A DNA stretch of 64,000 nt from Rhodococcus rhodochrous (GCF_900187265.1 NZ_LT906450.1:4703444-4767443); one strand, 5' to 3'. Shown: positions 34,149 to 44,420, counted from the stretch's first letter. The notes: generated by a model from the sequence alone, not told the origin. Program-made: numbers and translations.

Positions 34149-35168
34149 ATGGCGAGACCACCTTTGTTTCAACGCGCGACCGTGACCCGGATCGTGAAGG
34201 AGACCGACGACGCCCGCACCTATGTGCTCGCTCCCCTCGACGGGCCCTTCACCTACAAGTCAGGGCAGTTCTGCACCTTCAAGGTGAAGGTCGACGGCAC
34301 CGATCTGTATCGCTCGTACTCGATGTCGAGCGCGCCCGAGACCGACACCGAGATGATGACCACCGTCAAGCGGGTCACCGGCGGAGCCGTCTCGAACTGG
34401 CTGCACGACAACATCGCGGAAGGCGACGAGGTCGAGATCACCCGACCCGCAGGCACTTTCCTTCTCCGCGACGCAGCCGGTCCGGTGCTCGGCTTCGCCG
34501 GCGGAAGCGGCATCACGCCGATCCTGTCGCTCGCCAAGAGCGCACTCGCGACGACCGACCGGCCGGTGCGCCTGCTGATCGCCGACCGCGACCGCGCGTC
34601 CGCGATCTTCGCGAGCCTCACCGACGAACTCGCCGACCGGTACGCAGGTCGCCTCGAGGTAGTGCGGCACTTCGACGACGAGAGCGGACTGCTCACTCCC
34701 GACGCCGTGCGCGCCTTCGTCGGATCCGACGGCGGCGCCGACAGCTACCTGTGCGGCCCGGAAGCGTTCATGGACATGGTCGAGGCCGCGCTCCCCGGCC
34801 CCGGCAACATCTACAGCGAACGGTTCGGCAGCGCAGCCGAACCCATCAAGGCCGAGGACGCCCAGGAGGCGGAGTCCGCCCCGAGCGGGGAGGTGAGGGG
34901 CACCGTCTCGATCCGCCTCGGCAACCAGCGCGTCTCCGTGCCCCGGCACGCCGGTGAGACACTGCTCGAGAGCGCGCGTCGCGCGGGCCTGGCGCCGCCG
35001 TTCTCGTGCGAGGCCGGCAACTGCGCGACCTGCATCGCGAAGATCACCCACGGCAGCGCGACGATGCGCGTCAACGACGCATTGTCCGAGGAGGAGATCG
35101 CCGACGGCTACATCCTCACCTGCCAGGGCGTGCCCGACAGCGAGGACATCAAGGTCAAGTACGTCTGA
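34149..35168 (+). CDS. FAD/[2Fe-2S] oxygenase reductase (KshB-like)
   Basis: 339 residues; AGGAGGAGAC precedes the ATG. The FNR-like half has RSYS (55-58, FAD binding) and GGSGITP (118-124, NAD(P)H binding) with LCGPEAF near 201. The C-terminal plant-type ferredoxin domain has Cys287-x4-Cys292-x2-Cys295 and Cys325. This order and length match KshB-type reductases, which power Rieske monooxygenases such as 3-ketosteroid 9alpha-hydroxylase. It is the most likely electron donor for the Rieske protein at 4206, though 30 kb away; both genes carry the island operator. Confidence 0.95.
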   Translation: MARPPLFQRATVTRIVKETDDARTYVLAPLDGPFTYKSGQFCTFKVKVDGTDLYRSYSMSSAPETDTEMMTTVKRVTGGAVSNWLHDNIAEGDEVEITRPAGTFLLRDAAGPVLGFAGGSGITPILSLAKSALATTDRPVRLLIADRDRASAIFASLTDELADRYAGRLEVVRHFDDESGLLTPDAVRAFVGSDGGADSYLCGPEAFMDMVEAALPGPGNIYSERFGSAAEPIKAEDAQEAESAPSGEVRGTVSIRLGNQRVSVPRHAGETLLESARRAGLAPPFSCEAGNCATCIAKITHGSATMRVNDALSEEEIADGYILTCQGVPDSEDIKVKYV

Positions 35169-35176
35169 TGCCGATT

Positions 35177-35219
35177 CGGTTGTTTCGACGGCGTCATACG
35201 CGGTGGAAACAACCGGATT
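35177..35219. terminator. terminator between the reductase and a convergent TetR gene
   Basis: CGGTTGTTTC (35177-35186) and GAAACAACCG (35206-35215) form the stem, followed by GATTTT. Confidence 0.75.
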
Positions 35220-35220
35220 T

Positions 35221-35793
35221 TCACTGGTAGGTCAGGGCGGCCGAATGCGCCACCCTGCGACCCACCTCGATCGGTGACGACGGCCGGCCGCGCAGGAAGC
35301 TCGCGAGGGTTCCGTTGTAGGCGGTGAGCACGTCGTCGGCGAGGTCCTGCGCGTTCGCCCCGGCCACCGGTTTCGCAAGGTGCAGGAGTCGCTCGGCGAG
35401 CAGGTCGCTGTCCGCCGCGAGCATCTCGCCGATCTCGTCGGTGGGTTCGGCGAACTCCGTCGCTGTCGCGAGGAAGGCGCACCAGCGGGCGGGTGATTCC
35501 GAATCGTCGCGGTACGCGGCGAGGGCGTCGAAGATGGCCAGCAGACGTCCGATGTCGTCGTCGGCATCGACCACGTGCCGGTCCCACACCGCGCGCCACT
35601 CCGCCAACCGGACCCGCAGCGCCTCGGCGACCAGGGATTCCTTGCTGCCGAAGTGCGTGTACAGGGACGCTGCCGAGACTTCGGCCCGGCGGAGCAGGTC
35701 GTCGACGGGTGTCGCCCGGATCCCGCGGTCGAAGAGCATCTCCTCGGCGGCCCGGAGCAGACGGGTGCGGGCAGCAGGACGAGCCGTGGACAT
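35221..35793 (-). CDS. TetR-family regulator of the adjacent MFS transporter
   Basis: 190 residues starting MSTARPAARTRLLRAAEEML. The helix-turn-helix reads GIRATPVDDLLRRAEVSAAS and LYTHFGSKESLVAEAL. The C-terminal ligand domain is of the small AcrR kind (FLATATEFAEPTDEIGEML). It is divergent from an MFS gene, and the shared gap has a 14-bp palindrome flanked by direct repeats. It probably represses itself and the transporter; the inducer is unknown. Confidence 0.92.
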   Translation of the reverse strand: MSTARPAARTRLLRAAEEMLFDRGIRATPVDDLLRRAEVSAASLYTHFGSKESLVAEALRVRLAEWRAVWDRHVVDADDDIGRLLAIFDALAAYRDDSESPARWCAFLATATEFAEPTDEIGEMLAADSDLLAERLLHLAKPVAGANAQDLADDVLTAYNGTLASFLRGRPSSPIEVGRRVAHSAALTYQ

Positions 35794-35802
35794 GACCACA
35801 CT

Positions 35803-35855
35803 GTAACGCTCGTTCTTCTGAAACGATCGTTTCGGAGTAGAGTAACGGTCGTTCT
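35803..35855. promoter_or_regulatory. TetR/MFS operator: 14-bp palindrome between two direct repeats
   Basis: GAAACGATCGTTTC (35820-35833) is a perfect palindrome. On each side lies GTAACGSTCGTTCT (35803-35816 and 35842-35855), a repeat spaced 39 bases. This fits one or two TetR dimers over the divergent promoters. Confidence 0.6.
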
Positions 35856-35881
35856 GGTCTTCGATCCGTTCGGGGGACGCG

Positions 35882-37024
35882 ATGCATCCACTCGTCATCG
35901 CCGGCACAGCTCTGATCGCGACCACCTACGGGCTGGCGCGGTTCGGCTACGGACTCTTCCTGCCCCAGTTCACCGACTCGTTCGGGATGGGCTCGACGGT
36001 CGCCGGTGCCGTCCAGGCCGGCAGTTTCCTCTCGTACTGTCTCGCGGCGATCGTCGCGTCGAGGACGAGCGGACGCCCACGTCTCGTCGTGGCCTGCGCC
36101 GGAGCCACGGCGGCGATCGGTGCGCTGGGGGTGGCGGCGTCGACGCACACGATCGTCTTCGCGCTGAGCGTGATTGTCGCCGGAGCCGGGGCCGGTTTCG
36201 CCACTCCCGGGCTGGTGACGCTCGTCGAACGCAATGTCGCTCCCGATCGGCAGGAGAACGCGCAGACGATCGTCAATTCGGGAACGGGGGTGGGACTCGT
36301 CGCCGCCGGAGCTCTGGTGTTCGCCACCGCAGGCCAGTGGCGTGTGGGATGGGTCGTCATCGCGATCCTCACCGCCGGGGTCGCTTTCACCGTCCTCCGC
36401 ACCGACCGACGTTCCGACGATCGACGGGATCGTTCACACACCACGCCTGTGCGGATCGGCGAACTGTCCCCGCTGATCCGTCCCCTCCTCGCCGCAGCAC
36501 TGGCCGGTGCGTCGAGCGCGGCGATCTGGACGTTCGGCCGGTCCGTCATGAGCGACGGCACCGGCGGGGAGACCTACTCGGTGCTCGCGTGGATGGTCCT
36601 GGGCGCCTTCGGGGTGCTGGGGGCGACCGCGGGCCGGATCGTGCAGACCTGGAACCTGCCGGTCGCGTGGACGTTCACCACCACCGCCATGTCGGTGGCC
36701 ACCGTTCTGCTGGGGTTGCTGCCCGGAACACCGATCCCCGCCTACCTCTCCGTCGCCTTGTTCGGCGCGAGCTACATCGCGATGAGCGGGGTGCTCATCG
36801 TGTGGGCCGTGCGGTCGGTCGCCGAACGCGCAGCCGAGGGCACCGTGGCGTTGTTCATCGCCCTGGCCGTGGGCCAGGCCGCCGGATCGGTCGTGTTCGG
36901 AGCCCTGCTGGGTTCGACGTCGACCGCGACCGCCTTCGTGGTGGCGGGCATCGTCGGTCTCCTCGCGGTGGCGCCGGCGGTATCGCTCCCCCGGTCCCGC
37001 ACTCTCACGCCTGTCGGTCGGTGA
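35882..37024 (+). CDS. MFS transporter, YbfB/YjiJ-like
   Basis: 380 residues with about twelve hydrophobic segments. The opening YGLARFGYGLFLPQF and the later GSGITS-like NSGTGVGLVAAG resemble the YbfB/YjiJ family of MFS carriers. GGGGGAC precedes the ATG. The substrate is unknown; efflux is the commonest role of a TetR-controlled MFS carrier. Its 3' end overlaps the convergent lipoprotein gene by 20 bases, so no terminator separates them. Confidence 0.92.
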   Translation: MHPLVIAGTALIATTYGLARFGYGLFLPQFTDSFGMGSTVAGAVQAGSFLSYCLAAIVASRTSGRPRLVVACAGATAAIGALGVAASTHTIVFALSVIVAGAGAGFATPGLVTLVERNVAPDRQENAQTIVNSGTGVGLVAAGALVFATAGQWRVGWVVIAILTAGVAFTVLRTDRRSDDRRDRSHTTPVRIGELSPLIRPLLAAALAGASSAAIWTFGRSVMSDGTGGETYSVLAWMVLGAFGVLGATAGRIVQTWNLPVAWTFTTTAMSVATVLLGLLPGTPIPAYLSVALFGASYIAMSGVLIVWAVRSVAERAAEGTVALFIALAVGQAAGSVVFGALLGSTSTATAFVVAGIVGLLAVAPAVSLPRSRTLTPVGR

Positions 37025-38426
37025 TCACGGGAAGCCAGTCCTCGTCTCCGTCCGTGTTCGGCCCCGGTGTGGAGATATCGCCGTTCCCGTCGGGAGTGGC
37101 CGGCTGCCGAGGCCCGGTCGCGTCGGCGGGGTCGATCCACTCGAGGGTCGCCGACTCCGGTACCAGGGCAGGATCGAGCCGGATCGTGCGCTGCGTCGGA
37201 ACATAGACGACGGCGAGTGAACCGTCCGGTGTCCGGGCGGCGGTGACGTACTCGTCGTCGAGGACGTCGATCATCTCGTCGCTCGTCCACGGGGTGCCGC
37301 GACCTGCGACGACGAGCGGTTCGTCGATGTCCGGCACGAGTTCCCACCACGGCCACGACTGCCACAGTTCGCGTATCGCCCGCAGTTGCGCGACGGCGGA
37401 GGTGTCCAGTCGGGATTCCCACCCGTCCGGGAACTCCCAGTCGTCGGAACCCCGGAACTCGCCGGGCGAACCGGAGGTCAGTGCCCACAACGCCTGACGT
37501 CGGAGCGTCTCGTCGGTGGTCGGCGCCGTGTCCTCCTGGTTGTTCTCGCCTTCGTAGTTGCCCTCCGAGAACAGTGCGGGTCGCGGGTCGCGGGTCCCGT
37601 CGGCACGCTCGTAGGCCTGCAGGACCGCCTGATAGGTCGGCGCGTAGGTGTAGACGAAGTTCCAGTCCACGATCGGCTCCCAGAACGGATGATCCGTCGA
37701 GAGCAGCTTGTCCCAGCCCAGCTGGATCGTGAACGGTGCGTCGGAGCCGGCATCACGGATCCCATCGAGCATCGCGCGCAGCACGAGGTCCGACTCGGCA
37801 CCGGCCGCGAGATCCTCCGCCTCCGGTGAATAGTCGCCGCCGGTCATCCAGACGATGTTCGGGAACTCCGCGTACCGCTGCGCGAATCTCCGCCCGTATT
37901 CGAAGGCTTCCTCGGGTGTGGTCGAGGCGAAGACGTGGGTGAGATTCCATCCGTCCATCGGATACAGGAACACCGTGTTCCCGTGGCGGCACGCGATCCG
38001 GAGATAGTCGTCGACGCGCGACCAGTACGCCTCGTTCCACTGCGTGATGTCGCCGTCGACGAACGGTTCGATGCCGTCGAAGGTGGCGCCTTCGTAGCTC
38101 GGCCCGCCGTTCACCGGCACGACGATCGCCGACATGATCGACGCGTCGAACCCGTTGCTCTCGCGGTCGGTGAAGTACAACTCGGCCTGCTCGGGCGACC
38201 AGTCGGCCATCCCCGACCACGGCGAGTCGCCGCGGACGAGGACGGGATCACCGTACTGATCCTCGAAATAACGACCGTCGGCGCTGACGGACGAGACGAA
38301 GCGATGGTCGGCGGCGTCGCATTCCGCATCCACCGCCGGGACGTTCGTCGGCTGCTGCTCTTGGTCTCCGGCATCGGAACAGGCCGCGACCAGAAGCAAC
38401 ACCGTCGCCAGGACTGCTCGCTTCAT
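37005..38426 (-). CDS. lipoprotein with apiosidase-like (DUF4038-type) glycoside hydrolase fold
   Basis: About 473 residues from ATG 38426 (GGTGGGGGTGG upstream; GTG 38438 is an alternative). The signal peptide ends in the lipobox LVAAC, so the protein is a membrane-anchored exported lipoprotein. The body has RYFEDQYGDPVLVRGDSPWS, YPMDGWNLTH, WMTGGDYSPE and LFSEGNYEGENN, consistent with a TIM-barrel of the DUF4038 (apiosidase-like) family. A role in external glycan cleavage is likely but the sugar is unknown. It has no evident link to the catabolic genes around it. Confidence 0.9.
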   Translation of the reverse strand: MKRAVLATVLLLVAACSDAGDQEQQPTNVPAVDAECDAADHRFVSSVSADGRYFEDQYGDPVLVRGDSPWSGMADWSPEQAELYFTDRESNGFDASIMSAIVVPVNGGPSYEGATFDGIEPFVDGDITQWNEAYWSRVDDYLRIACRHGNTVFLYPMDGWNLTHVFASTTPEEAFEYGRRFAQRYAEFPNIVWMTGGDYSPEAEDLAAGAESDLVLRAMLDGIRDAGSDAPFTIQLGWDKLLSTDHPFWEPIVDWNFVYTYAPTYQAVLQAYERADGTRDPRPALFSEGNYEGENNQEDTAPTTDETLRRQALWALTSGSPGEFRGSDDWEFPDGWESRLDTSAVAQLRAIRELWQSWPWWELVPDIDEPLVVAGRGTPWTSDEMIDVLDDEYVTAARTPDGSLAVVYVPTQRTIRLDPALVPESATLEWIDPADATGPRQPATPDGNGDISTPGPNTDGDEDWLPVITDRQA

Positions 38427-38483
38427 CGCCACCCCCACCGCGCCCGTGGTACGTCCAGGCTACGGAGGAGGCGGCGGTTCGGA

Positions 38484-38528
38484 GCAGAATCACGGAACGC
38501 AGTATCACCGAACGCAGAATCACGGAAC
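38484..38528. repeat. three tandem 15-bp repeats upstream of the lipoprotein gene
   Basis: GCAGAATCACGGAAC (38484-38498), GCAGTATCACCGAAC (38499-38513) and GCAGAATCACGGAAC (38514-38528) lie head to tail with two changes in the middle copy. They are 58 bases ahead of the lipoprotein ATG and may be a repeated protein-binding site or slipped DNA. Confidence 0.85.
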
Positions 38529-38536
38529 CTGTCGGA

Positions 38537-39598
38537 TCAGGCAGGTCCCACGGTCACCGGCGCGTCGGTGTGCTCACCCAGCTTCGGAGGCGGTCCGTAC
38601 TGCGGTTCGTACCCGATCACCCGGATCGGGCTGCCTACCAGACGGAAGTCACCGGCGGTGACGACCATCTCGGGAGTCGCGTCGAGCGCGTCGGGCAGTG
38701 ATCGGACCGCGGCCGCCGGCACCCCGAGCGGACGGAGACGGGCCTCCCAGCCGGCAGCGGTGTCGCGCGAGAGCGCCTCGGTGACCACCGCGAGCACCTC
38801 GTCGCGCCGCTGTGCGCGTTCGGCCATGGTCGGAAACCCGTCGATCTCGGCCTCGGCAGCGAAGATCCGCCAGAAACCGTCGTGCGTGACGAACAGCGCG
38901 AGCGTGCCCTCGGCGGTCGGGAACAATTGCGCGGGAACGTAGTACGAGTGTGCCCCGTTCGGCATGCGTCGCGGCTCGGTGCCCTCGTTCAGATACGCCG
39001 AGGCACGGTAGTTCAGCTGCGACAGCATGACGTCGCGCAACGACACGTCGACCTGGCCCCCGCGACCGGACACGATCTGCGCGAGCAGACCGAGCGCGGC
39101 GGTCATACCCGTCGAGTTGTCGGCCGCCGAGTAACCGGGCAGCATGGGCGGGCCGTCGGGGTCGCCGGTCAACGCCGCGACACCGGTCTGGGCCTGCACC
39201 ACGTAGTCGAAGGCCGGGTCGTCGCCGCCGTCGAGCCCGTATCCCGTGATCGCGACGCAGACGATCGTCTCGTTCCATCTGCGCAGCGCGTCGTAGGTCA
39301 GGCCGAACTTCCGGATGGCCGACGGCTTGAGATTGACCAGTAGCGCATGGGATTCGGCAGCGAGCTCGCCGAGGCGGCGCATGCCGTCGTCGGTCGTCAG
39401 GTCGAGGCAGATGCTGCGCTTGCCCCGGTTGAGGCTCGCGAAGTAGGCGTCGCTCACCTGGCGGGAGAGATCCCCGGTGGGCGGCTCGATCTTCGTCACC
39501 TCGGCCCCGAGATCGGCCAGCAGCATCGTCGCGTACGGGCCCGCGAGGATGTGACCGACCTCGAGGATCCTGATCCCCGCGAGCGGACCTGCCGTCAC
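38537..39598 (-). CDS. CaiB/BaiF family III CoA-transferase
   Basis: 353 residues from a GTG overlapping the luciferase-like gene's stop (GTGA). Family motifs are LAGIRILEVGHILAGPYATM, LLADLGAEVTKIEPP, CLDLTTDDG and VDVSLRDVMLSQLNY. It transfers CoA between acids. Position in the mutase operon suggests it activates or recycles the acid whose CoA ester the mutase rearranges. Confidence 0.94.
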   Translation of the reverse strand: MTAGPLAGIRILEVGHILAGPYATMLLADLGAEVTKIEPPTGDLSRQVSDAYFASLNRGKRSICLDLTTDDGMRRLGELAAESHALLVNLKPSAIRKFGLTYDALRRWNETIVCVAITGYGLDGGDDPAFDYVVQAQTGVAALTGDPDGPPMLPGYSAADNSTGMTAALGLLAQIVSGRGGQVDVSLRDVMLSQLNYRASAYLNEGTEPRRMPNGAHSYYVPAQLFPTAEGTLALFVTHDGFWRIFAAEAEIDGFPTMAERAQRRDEVLAVVTEALSRDTAAGWEARLRPLGVPAAAVRSLPDALDATPEMVVTAGDFRLVGSPIRVIGYEPQYGPPPKLGEHTDAPVTVGPA

Positions 39599-40551
39599 CG
39601 CAGTTCCTTCACGAGTTCGGCGACGACCTCGCGGGTGCGGTACTTCGACGCGACCAGCTCGTCGCGGGTGTTGCCGATGGGCAGCAGCCGCATCGACAGG
39701 TCGGTGACGCCGGCCTCCTCGTAGCGGCGGAAACCGGCGAGGATCGCGTCCTCGTCGCCGACGATGGCCATGTCGCCGATGTCCTTCGCCTGTCCGTGTT
39801 CGAGGAGCCGCTGGTAGTTGGGCGAGATCTCCGCTTCGGCGAGAATGCGATTGGCGCGCTCGCGGGCGACGTCGACCTCCGACGGTGCGCACAGGCAGAC
39901 CGGTACGCCGGCGACGATCCGCGGTTTCGGCTTACCCGCTTCCTCCGCGGCCTTGGTGATGCGCGGCGCGATGTGTTCGGCGATGGCGCGTTCGTCGGCC
40001 ATCCACAGCACGGTGCCGTCGGCGAGTTCGCCGGCGATCTTCAGCATCACCGGGCCGAGCGCCGCGACGAGCATCGGCATCGGTGCGACCGGCGCGATGT
40101 CGAGGGGATTGTGGACCTTGAAGGTGTCGTTCTCGACGTCGATCGAACCCGGCAGGTCGCGCGCGGCGTTCAGCACCTCGAGATAGTCGCGCGTGTACTT
40201 CGCTGGCTTGTCGTAGGGCAGGCCGAGCATGTCCTGCACGATCCAGTGGTGCGACGGGCCGACACCGAGGGCGAGGCGGCCACCGAGCGCGGCGTGCGTC
40301 GACAGCGACTGCCGCACCAGGTGGACCGGGTGCTGTGCCTGTAGAGGCACGACGGCCGTACCGATCTCGATACGCGACGTCCGCGTGCCCATCAGGGCGA
40401 CGGCCGTCAATGCGTCGAAGTCGGTGGGGATCTGCGGCACCCACACGGTGTCGAGGTCGGCCGACTCGGCCCACTCGACGTCCTTCAGCATGCGGTCGAC
40501 CTTGCGGTTGGTGTCGCCCTGTTCCGGGCCGACCATCACTCCGATACGCAC
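39595..40551 (-). CDS. luciferase-like (LLM) F420/FMN-dependent oxidoreductase
   Basis: 318 residues from a GTG with GGAGGA three bases upstream. It opens VRIGVMVGPEQGDTNRKVDR, with EIGTAVVPLQAQHPVHLVRQ and LALGVGPSHHWIVQDMLGLP after it. This pattern matches actinobacterial F420-dependent LLM reductases/dehydrogenases of the Mer-like group. It lies in the mutase operon, so it may reduce or oxidise an intermediate of that branch. Whether the cofactor is F420 or FMN cannot be decided from the sequence alone, although an F420-reducing Fgd is encoded at 47812. Confidence 0.92.
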   Translation of the reverse strand: MRIGVMVGPEQGDTNRKVDRMLKDVEWAESADLDTVWVPQIPTDFDALTAVALMGTRTSRIEIGTAVVPLQAQHPVHLVRQSLSTHAALGGRLALGVGPSHHWIVQDMLGLPYDKPAKYTRDYLEVLNAARDLPGSIDVENDTFKVHNPLDIAPVAPMPMLVAALGPVMLKIAGELADGTVLWMADERAIAEHIAPRITKAAEEAGKPKPRIVAGVPVCLCAPSEVDVARERANRILAEAEISPNYQRLLEHGQAKDIGDMAIVGDEDAILAGFRRYEEAGVTDLSMRLLPIGNTRDELVASKYRTREVVAELVKELR

Positions 40552-40597
40552 GATTCCTCCAGGTTCCCGAACTCGATGATGTGGGTGTGTACCGGGC

Positions 40598-40998
40598 TCA
40601 GGACGCCTCGGACGTCCCGGTGAGCTTGCGGATCTCGGTGACGAGCACGTCCAGCGGTGTGCTCGTGGGGAACACCGCCGCGGCGCCGGCATCGAGCAGT
40701 TTCGGCACGTCGCCCTGCGGGATCGTTCCACCGACGATGACGTCGATGTCGCCGGCGTCCGCCGCGCGCAGACCTTCGACGACCTTCGTGGTGAGGGCGA
40801 CGTGGGCACCCGACAGGATGCTCAGTCCGACCACCGCGACGTCCTCCTGCACGGCGATCGAGACGATGTCCTCGACCTTCTGGCGGATGCCGGTGTAGAC
40901 GACCTCGAAACCGGCGTCGCGCAGGGCACGCGCGACGATCTTCGCTCCGCGGTCGTGTCCGTCGAGTCCGGGCTTGGCGACGAGAATGCGGGCGCTCA

Positions 40999-40999
<1 letters not shown>
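40598..40999 (-). CDS. B12-binding small subunit of a split acyl-CoA mutase
   Basis: 133 residues starting MSARILVAKPGLDGHDRGAK. The cobalamin-binding DxHxxG motif is Asp13-Gly-His15-Asp-Arg-Gly18, with His15 as the expected cobalt ligand; LSGAH and GGTIPQGD complete the B12 fold. Its ATG overlaps the stop of the large subunit (TGATG). Split mutases (MCM of archaea, Icm, Hcm) use exactly this kind of subunit. Confidence 0.95.
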
Positions 41000-42576
<1,577 letters not shown>

Positions 42577-42583
42577 GCCGGAT

Positions 42584-42612
42584 ACATTACTTGCAGAAAA
42601 AGAGAATGCCAA
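42584..42612 (-). promoter_or_regulatory. promoter of the mutase operon
   Basis: On the reverse strand TTGGCA (42612-42607), a 17-base spacer and TAATGT (42589-42584) make a good sigma-70-type promoter. Seven bases after the -10 is the GTG at 42576, so the mRNA is probably leaderless. Confidence 0.65.
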
Positions 42613-42616
42613 TATC
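42602..42616. promoter_or_regulatory. degenerate island operator (GAGAAT GCC AATATC)
   Basis: One perfect half-site and a second with two changes. It covers the -35 of the mutase promoter and lies 46 bases before the divergent SDR start. The weakest member of the operator set. Confidence 0.4.
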
Positions 42617-42662
42617 ATTGCGGAGAACAGAGCTGGACAATCGAAGGCGACCAGGGAGAACG

Positions 42663-43496
42663 ATGTCGAGTCAGAATGCCCTCAGCGACCGCACCATGGT
42701 CATCTCCGGCGCGAGCCGCGGTATCGGACTGGCCATCGCGGTCGCCGCCGCCCGTCGGGGCGCGAACGTGGTGCTCCTGGCGAAGACCGCCGAACCCCAC
42801 CCCAAACTGAAGGGGACGGTGCACACCGCCGTCGCCGACATCGAGGCCGCCGGCGGCAAAGCTGTCGCGGTGGTGGGCGACGTCCGGAAGGAGGACGATG
42901 TCCAGCGGGCCGTCGACACAGCGCTCGAACGGTTCGGCGGCGTGGACATCTGCGTCAACAACGCCAGCGCCATCGCCACCGAACCCACCGAATCCCTCTC
43001 GGTGAAGAAGTACGACCTGATGCAGGAGATCAACTGCCGCGGAACGTTCCTGCTCTCCAAGGCGGCGCTGCCGCACCTGCGGGAGTCGCCCAACCCGCAC
43101 ATCCTCACCATCGCCCCGCCGGTCAACATGAACCCGCACTGGCTCGGCGTGCACCCCTCGTACACGCTGTCGAAGTACGGAATGTCGCTGCTCACTCTGG
43201 GATTCGCGGCCGAATACGCCGACGCGGGCGTCGCGGCGAACTGCCTGTGGCCCGAGACCTACATCGCGACCTCCGCCGTGGCCAACACCCCCGACGGTGA
43301 AGCGCTGCTCGCCGCCTCCCGCAGCCCGGAGATCATGGCCGACGCCGCGGTCGAGATCCTCTCGCGACCGGCGAAGGAGACCACTGGGCAGTGCTTCGTC
43401 GACGCCGACGTCCTGGCCGAGGCCGGGGTAACGGACCTGTCGCGGTACGGCGGCGGCGACAACCCGCGCTGGGACTTCTTCCTCGACAAGGACTGA
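42663..43496 (+). CDS. HSDL2-like SDR oxidoreductase
   Basis: 277 residues; GGGAG lies near the ATG. It has SGASRGIG (15-22) and NNAS (99-102), with Tyr167/Lys171 in YTLSKYGM. The segment ILTIAPPVNMNPHW corresponds to the SPP loop of hydroxysteroid dehydrogenase-like 2 proteins, but the Ser is Ala151. The catalytic triad is thus incomplete unless another Ser substitutes. It is divergent from the mutase operon, sharing its weak operator. Substrate unknown. Confidence 0.93.
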   Translation: MSSQNALSDRTMVISGASRGIGLAIAVAAARRGANVVLLAKTAEPHPKLKGTVHTAVADIEAAGGKAVAVVGDVRKEDDVQRAVDTALERFGGVDICVNNASAIATEPTESLSVKKYDLMQEINCRGTFLLSKAALPHLRESPNPHILTIAPPVNMNPHWLGVHPSYTLSKYGMSLLTLGFAAEYADAGVAANCLWPETYIATSAVANTPDGEALLAASRSPEIMADAAVEILSRPAKETTGQCFVDADVLAEAGVTDLSRYGGGDNPRWDFFLDKD

Positions 43497-43499
43497 CGT

Positions 43500-44420
43500 T
43501 CAGTTCCGACGGACGCGGACGGCGGTGCCGGCACACAGCACGACGACGGCACCGCCCGCCACCACCGCCCAGGTCAACGGTTCTCCCAGCAGCCAGGCGG
43601 CCCAGCCGACCGTCATGATCGGCTGGGTCAGTTGCACCTGCCCGACCCGCGCCATCGGCCCGATCGCCAGGCCTCGATACCACGCGAAGAACCCGAGGAA
43701 CATGCTGACGATGCCGAGATAGGCGAACGACGCCCAGTGCGTCACCCCGCCCTGCGGCACTCCGTCGGCGAGCGAGACCAGGGTGAGGGTCACCATCAGC
43801 GGCGACCCCAGCACCAGCGCCCACGAGATCGTCTGCCACGCACCGATCTCCCGCGCCAGCAGTCCGCCTTCCGCGTAACCGACGGCTGCGGCGACCACCG
43901 CGCCGAGCAACAGCAGATCGGCTCGCCCGAATCCCGCGACACCTCCGCCGCGCAGCCCCGCGAAGGCCATGACGGCGACCGTCCCTGCACCCGCCGCGAC
44001 CCAGAACGGGATCGGCGGCCGTTCGTGGGCCCGCAACACCGCGACCACCGCGGTCGCGGCCGGAAGGATCGCGATGACGATCGCGCTGTGGTTCGCCGGT
44101 GCCGTGGTCAGGGCGTACGAGGTGAGCATGGGAAATCCGATCACCACCCCACCCGTGACGACGGCGATCCTGCGCCACTGATGCGTGTTCGGGAGTCGTT
44201 GTCCCGTGAGCGCGAGTGCCGGAGCGGCGAGAACCGCCGCGACGACCGCGCGGCCGGCGGCGACGAACAGCGGTGACATCGCTCCACTTTCGACGGCGAT
44301 GCGAGTGAGCGGCACGGTCAGGGAGAAACCTGCGACGCCGAGCAGACCCCAGGCGAGCCCGCGAGGATCGGGCGATAGCACTGGCCGGTCGGATACGATA
44401 GCGCTACTCTTTGCTCTCAT
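43500..44420 (-). CDS. EamA/DMT-family transporter
   Basis: About 306 residues with ten hydrophobic helices in two EamA repeats (GLLGVAGFSLTVPLTRIAVE and the second half after DLLLLGAVVAAAVG). ATG 44420 shares its bases with the divergent regulator start (CATG); GTG 44381 is a more realistic start if a promoter must fit between them. DMT carriers export or import small metabolites. The adjacent MocR-type regulator suggests an amino-acid-like substrate. Confidence 0.88.
   Translation of the reverse strand: MRAKSSAIVSDRPVLSPDPRGLAWGLLGVAGFSLTVPLTRIAVESGAMSPLFVAAGRAVVAAVLAAPALALTGQRLPNTHQWRRIAVVTGGVVIGFPMLTSYALTTAPANHSAIVIAILPAATAVVAVLRAHERPPIPFWVAAGAGTVAVMAFAGLRGGGVAGFGRADLLLLGAVVAAAVGYAEGGLLAREIGAWQTISWALVLGSPLMVTLTLVSLADGVPQGGVTHWASFAYLGIVSMFLGFFAWYRGLAIGPMARVGQVQLTQPIMTVGWAAWLLGEPLTWAVVAGGAVVVLCAGTAVRVRRN

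Noticed and set aside
38484-38528. CRISPR array
   Set aside because: The 15-bp units are directly adjacent with no spacers.
39598-39892. Longer N-terminus of the CoA-transferase at 38537
   Set aside because: The extension is Arg/His-rich and overlaps the luciferase-like gene in another frame; the GTG at 39598 gives the family N-terminus and a GTGA overlap.
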